NCBI RefSeq assembly: GCF_901933205.1
Contig: NC_044590.1
Span: 10,815,501-10,879,500, forward strand
Length of the DNA: 64,000 nt
Source of the DNA: Camarhynchus parvulus
Taxonomy: Eukaryota > Chordata > Aves > Passeriformes > Thraupidae
Direction: 5' to 3'
The notes below the pieces were generated by a model that was not told the origin of the DNA, made no database searches, and saw only the letters and a program-made list of their open reading frames with translations. The stretch's first letter is position 1. Every line of letters starts with the position of its first letter. Positions 58,301 through 64,000 of this stretch are shown piece after piece. A program made the position numbers and the translations under genes.

Positions 58301-60246
58301 GCATTGCCCACTGCAGCCTGCCCCAGGAGCCCTGGGAGCAGGCATAAAACCATCCCATGGAGCCACACAAGGATTCCCAGCCTTCCTTCATCTGGGCAGT
58401 GTGGGTAGAGAGACAATCCCATCACATGCAAGTGCTTCACATTATAATGGGTTTTGAAAAATGTTTTGACTGTTATGGAGCCCTTTTCACAGTCATGCCA
58501 TCAATTCAGCGTGAGGAGATATTTTATTTTAAATGTGCTACCAAGACACAGAGGCATTTGCATTGTTAATTTCTCAGATGTCAAACAAATACCATTATTG
58601 CAAAATGAATGCAGCCACCCAGCTGAGAAACAGATCCATTCACAGCAACTAAGTGAAACTTAAAAAATGAATGAGTTCTGCTGATTGCAAATATCATCAG
58701 AAATTAATAATGCTCTAGGAATTTTTCACACAAAAGCGAATGAAAGCATTGTGACTGTTTGTTTCCACTTGTCTAGCTGCCCCCCTCTCTGAGGTGTAAG
58801 GGCTCAGCCTTGGCTTCAGCTTTAAAGGTGCTGGACAGCAGCAGTGGTTTTGTCGCCAGTCTGGGGAATTGATCTTTGCAGTGACATATGATGTGACCCT
58901 CAAGTCTTGGCGGTTGAGGCACCTCTGTGTCCCCTGCCCAGCTGGACTCCAGAGCAAGGCCTTTGTCTGCTGTCATTTTCTCCTTTATGCCAGACCCTTC
59001 CCATTTTCCCAGCTGTGAAAATCCTGATCCCTCTCCTTCAGAATGATTCTTCCTTTTTATTTCCTCTCCCGTTGCACCCTTCCTTCAGCAGGTGATGCAG
59101 ACACTGCTGTTTCCTGCCCTCCTCTTCCTGTTCCTGGCTTTTCCTTCCCTGTCAGCTCCATGGCCTTGGCATTCTTTATGTCTTTGTGCTGGTAATAACA
59201 ACTTCAGCTCTTGGAAAATTAGTGGAGATGAACTTGTTGTGTGACAAATTACACATAAACAGCTCCAAAAAGCCATCTGAAGTATTTGTCTGTGTCTGTA
59301 TATTCATCTGTTAGATGAATCACTTGAGTTACAAAAACTGTGGAAGAGAAAAATCTAATGGAAATGATAATATGATTACTGCCCATAATTCTCGCCAATC
59401 AAGCATATCAGTTACACACAAGTAGGTTGTCTGGATGTTTGTGGGGTTTTTTATTTTATTATTTAAATCTGATTAAGCAGCTGATTGCAGGCCCTTACGT
59501 ACCTTTTCACACAATTTATCCTTGAAGTGAGAAGCAACAGCTCTATATTTATTTTATTCTATTTTATGGTTGTGCAGCAGTCAAGCCTCACAGGGCTGAA
59601 GGCTCTGTGCCCTTCTCTGCATCATCTTGTTTCAAATATTGAGAGAACACAAGAGACATATTTATTTACAGATGCGCTTACTGAGGAGCTAATACTGGTC
59701 TCCATGTCAACCTGTATTTTACTTATTTATTTGACCTTTGTTTGAAAATCTCTCCTTTGTGTGCTGAACAGACACAACTAAAGAATTAGCATCTCTTTTG
59801 TACATTAGCAGGAATATCAAAGCACAGGGCTGAAACACAGTGATCACCTTGCAGAAAGAGTGACAAGATTCAGGCCCGATGTCTTTTATCAGGAAATCAT
59901 AGAACACCCAGCAAACGGTATTTAAAAAACCTTCAGGTATGAAGACAAAAGCCGACCATAATGAGAAGCTACTGCAAGGAGATTGGATATTAATTGTTAA
60001 GAAGGTTATAAATCCTGAAGTTGATGGGTTGCACACAAAGGAGAAGTGCATAAGGAGGTATTTACTCTGGGTATTAATTTTTAAGCTGAAAGAATTTATT
60101 GCAAAACAACTCAGCTACTCTTACAAACTCCAGTGCTCTGAACAAATTGAGTTCCAGCTTTGGCCTCCTTGCTTCCCAGAAGTGCTGTGCTACCTGGAGC
60201 AGGCTCTAGCAAGCCAGGAAAGAACTAACAGGGTTTGTTTGTCTTT
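55365..60246. other. Unannotated DNA, parts with conserved-non-coding texture
   Basis: No gene or transposon recognised across almost 5 kb. The stretches 57,540-57,860, 58,440-58,730 and 59,220-59,440 are AT-rich, free of repeats and of the texture seen in vertebrate conserved non-coding elements. That is an impression from composition only; conservation cannot be seen in one sequence. Confidence 0.4.
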
Positions 60247-60420
60247 GAATCATAGAATCATTTCGGTTGGGAAAGGGCTTTGAGAACATCAAGTCCAAAA
60301 TTCCCTGTACTGCCAAGGCCAGCACAAAACCATGTCCCCAAGTGCCACATCTACATGTTTTTATATCCCTCCAGGGATGAACTGAGAGCAGCCATTACCT
60401 TTCTCTGGACAGGGTTTTGG
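60247..60420 (-). mobile_element. CR1 LINE 3' fragment
   Basis: It starts GAATCATAGAATCATTTCGG, the antisense of the CR1 terminal octamers. It continues with GGTTGGGAAAGGGCTTTGAG, CATCAAGTCCAAAATTCCC and CCCTCCAGGGATGA, in the order expected for an older CR1 subfamily. Confidence 0.9.
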
Positions 60421-63400
60421 CTTGCTGAGAAGCAGGCTTGATATCTGAGATTAAGTTAAAAAAAAAAATGTTCCCTAACAATAGAGCTTTGGGGTCCTCA
60501 GAGGAAAAGCAAAATATTCTCATTAAATACAGAGTAATTCATATCAGCTCAACTACCAACACTACTGCAGTTGTGTGATTCAGTAAATATATTTAGCCAA
60601 GACAATCAGGTGTAGCTGATTCAATACAGTATTTATCCACCTGCTTTTCAGAACTGCTTATTGGAGAAGAAATGGAGCCAAGAGAGCAATGGATCCAGCC
60701 CTGCACATCCCAGCCAGGACATCTGCTCAGTGCTCATCTTCTCTTGGTTTCAGTAGGGTCAGGTTGGGAGCTCCTGGGACTACTCCAGCTTTGTTATTTC
60801 AAAACCAACATCTTTTCATTTGGTTATTGTGCCATAAAGTTGCTGGTTTCACCCTGCCAAGAGCTGCTGGTAATGAGGTGGAGGCTGTACCAGCACACAC
60901 TCAGTAAATGTGGAGTGGTGCCTTCCCGACCTGGCCACCAGAACCTGGGTACTGCACACCTTGTTCCTGTGCCATGGCACTAACAGAGCATTTTGGAACT
61001 GCTCCATTTGGGAGTGAAATCCAGATTTTGAAGCTAGTCTCCAAAAGGTATCTGCTCATTTAATTCATTTGTGGTAATAGCCTCAAATGAGAGGCATTCA
61101 TTTCCTCTTAATGTAACTATATTATGAAATTCTATTGTGAACGAGGCACTTGTAGGAAATCTTAATTATTTTTTAAAGCTTTACTTCCTTTCAGACAGGC
61201 AGATTTAGACGATACATTTGGTCTTGTACAAATGAACCCTTACTGCAGCTCTGTGCAGACTTTCCCAAGGGGTGTCAGAAACAAAAAATTCCACAGATTT
61301 CCTGGGAAAATAACAACAACTAAAGACAAAACTTCCGCTCAGTTTTGTGTATCCCACTGATTTTAGTAGCTGAAAAAATGGATAGAATACATTATATTCA
61401 CATAATATTATTTTTTTTTAATTAAAAACCCAGCATTTTTTCCCTCCAGCTGTAACAGCTGCAATTCAATGTTTGCTAATGCCCAGCACCACTCAAGTGA
61501 CAGCAGAGCTTGACAGCAACTGGGAACCACAATGGCATTGCTGCTTCATAAAGGGGACTGGAGAAGTCCCCTAATCATTTTTGGGGAGAGAAGACCACAA
61601 AGGGTCAGTACCACTGTTGTTGTACAGGCATTATTTTGGTGTGTGAAAGCATCAGACATTTGCTCCTGGCCCAGATCCATTAATGCTTTGCTCAGCAGGC
61701 CTGGTTTTTATGTGTAAGTTGAATATTTCCATTGCAATTCAAGACAGCCATTTCTGCTGCTCACTTTTAGACAGAAACAGGGAGGAAAAGCAGGATCCTG
61801 GCTTTGGGCTTGTGACCAAGGTGGTGCTGGGGACCCCTCTGAGAGCAGAGTCTTCCTCACCCATGCTCTGGGACATGTATTCGCTGCTTTTTCCAGCACT
61901 GGGAGTGAGCGCTACACCTCTCTAAGCGCTGTTCCCAATGGAAAGTGGTTTTCCTTCATCTTCTCCAGCTGCCCATCAGGTGCCATTAGCACTGTCAGGG
62001 CTCCACAAGTCCTGCACAACACCCAGGGCTGGAGCAAGGACAGTCCAGGAGTGTGTCTGCTTTCATCTTTCTGTCTCTTTTTTGTCTTTCTGTCTCTCTT
62101 TGCCTTCCTGCCCCTTTGGAGGTCCTTGCTGCCAGAGGGTTTGCTGTGTTTGTTTGATGGATGTAGGTACACCCAGCAAAGGGAAAGGGGAGGGAGAGGG
62201 GCTGGGTAGGAGACAGAGCATTTTCAGCTTGGCTTTCAGTGGTACAAAGGCACAGACATGTGTTTATAATCCAGAGGAATTTTTTTGTTTATTTATTTTA
62301 GAAGTGCTTGCAAGATTAATCATACCCTGGAAAAATCAATAGTAACTCATCACAGGCAAAATCTTCTGGAACACAAAATCCCACTGAAGGGGACAAAGCA
62401 AAATTATGGCCGTCTGCAGCAGGGCTAATGAGCCTGTGATTAAAACTGAAGACTAGCTGTGACACTGCACCTCTCCTAGAAGCCTCCCAAGAAAAATGGC
62501 CCATTGGAGTCCTAGCTCCTGAAAATAATTTAGTCACCATTAAAAAAGAAATAATTTTGATACCATTAAAAGGAATAATTAGGCAGCTTAGAATTCTAAA
62601 CACAATTGGAGAACCAAGGCCCTTAATCTCTCCCTGCCTCAGTTTCTCTGCTCTAAAGTGCTCTGAAGTTGTGACATTTCCTTTCTTTATTGTTGGATTT
62701 CTTTGTTTTCTCAGACTGTGACCTGGGGAAGGGCAGCTTTGGCTGTCTGAACACACAGGAGACTCCCACTCCTGCCAAGCACTTCAAACTGCTGCTCTTA
62801 AACAGAAATACCTTGTGAAGAAGTTTGGGCTGAAATATGCTTGAGAGGCAAAAAAGAAAGCAAAGCAAGAAACAGATTTCCAGGAGGGAATTTGCCAAAT
62901 GAGTCCCTTAAATCTCATCAGGAAAAGCACACTGTGAAGGATGGCCTTGAACTGTTGGGGGATGAAGTCATTTTACAACATATTTTGAGCAGCACTCCTT
63001 AGGTGTTCAGAGTGCTGGTAGGTTATAGGAACTGGTGAGATGATCTCTCTTCCAGGAAGTCAGCTGAAAAGAAACAGCACAATTGATTCCCACTGGATGC
63101 CCTCATAATTTCTGTGACTGCAAAACGAAGACAGAAACAAGGCTGCAGAGCATTTCTGGCACAATACATTGGCAAGGTCTGATTTGGAAGGAATGAAAAC
63201 TGCATGTGTTGAAAGTTATTCTAATAATATTTATCAGAAGGAAAGGCCTCACAGAGGCAGCTGCCAGGGCTGAATCAGAATGTGAAAACATTCCGCTGCC
63301 TCTGATCCACATCAGATCTCAAAGATTTGGCAAGAAATTTCAACCAGGGCAATTACCTATATGGCTATTTGTTAAGAGTTGTCTCAAGCACAGCACTCAG

Positions 63401-64000
63401 AGAAATTGAACTGTCAGAAGCTAATACAGGAATAATAAGAGGACATTTCATCTCCATTGGACACTAGAGATGAATAGCATGTAAGTCTGAATGGGGAAAA
63501 AATAAATTGAATATGTATTTGGCTTTAGTTTTTGTTAAAGGACTACAACATGAATAATGAATATTTTAAGGAGAGAAGACTGGGCCTTCAATTTCTTTCA
63601 ATAATGTTAGTGTTGTATATACTGGTTTGAATAAAATACATTTCATAAAACACCTACACACAGCTCTGCAATACATTATGGATGGCTCCTCTTGAGAAAT
63701 CTTACACCGCTTTCAATTTTTGACACAGTGATACAGTAATAATGGGAAATTCAGGCATAATATTCAGGCTGCATCTTTTCTCCCCTCTCTATTATTTTGT
63801 GCCACACTGGGTGAGCACAGATATGCTGTCCCTGTGCTTCCCAAGGCAGCTCATGTGGTGCTGTGGTGCTGCCAGGAGAAGGGATCTGCTGCACTGGAGG
63901 GTTGTGTCCTGTGTCTTGTGGGCTGAGCATGGAGGCTGGGGCAGGGTTTTCCACCCAAAGGATCCCAGAGGAATTGAGGAGCTGCACAGAAAAGAGCTGC
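60421..64000. other. Unannotated DNA to the window end
   Basis: AT-rich sequence with no gene, RNA or repeat family recognised. Open frames up to 146 codons (62,316-62,756, minus) have no visible domain. Confidence 0.45.

Overview
The window looks like a piece of a songbird-like avian nuclear genome. Evidence: nine truncated fragments that read like the 3' end of CR1 LINEs (ending in ATTCTATGATT-type octamers), several short endogenous-retrovirus LTRs of types I associate with passerines, and a large GC- and CpG-rich 190-bp satellite. The class-level assignment is fairly safe; the order-level one is from memory of repeat families and is only moderate. I recognise no protein-coding gene, tRNA, rRNA or other RNA gene. 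The longest open frames outside the satellite (about 185-205 codons) are what chance gives in this much sequence, and one runs through a CR1 copy. Layout. (1) 1-16,500: about 87 head-to-tail copies of a 190-bp monomer, running off the left edge. Copies up to about 6 kb are clean and nearly identical. From an anomalous 239-bp unit at about 6,600 to the gap at 16,501, units carry many one-base indels at fixed places. (2) 16,501-17,000: exactly 500 N. (3) 17,001-17,860 and 18,847-19,443: edge copies of the same satellite, split by a solo LTR of about 985 bp with a CCTTT target-site duplication. The array ends inside a CR1 remnant. (4) 19,444-64,000: single-copy-looking, CpG-poor, intergenic or intronic DNA. 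It holds CR1 ends, three copies of one 384-392-bp solo LTR (24,859-25,242; 36,646-37,037; 54,970-55,358), a solo LTR with perfect 5-bp target duplications (44,914-45,586), another LTR (51,737-52,194), and the 3' end of an ERV (21,326-21,955). It also holds simple repeats: CATCCT, TGGA, AT and heptamer, and poly-T. Most notable observations. Every satellite monomer carries a dyad symmetry (TGGCAC-TG-GTGCCA) that becomes a perfect 10-bp-arm palindrome in a subset of copies, which makes this a reasonable candidate centromeric or heterochromatic satellite. A 43-bp sequence at 37.2 kb recurs perfectly in inverted orientation at 37.7 kb; each copy has a TAATTA homeodomain core and two opposed T-box half-sites. 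The 6.6-16.5 kb part of the array probably has lower sequence accuracy or a join. All functional statements about the non-coding parts are inference; nothing here amounts to a demonstrated new system.
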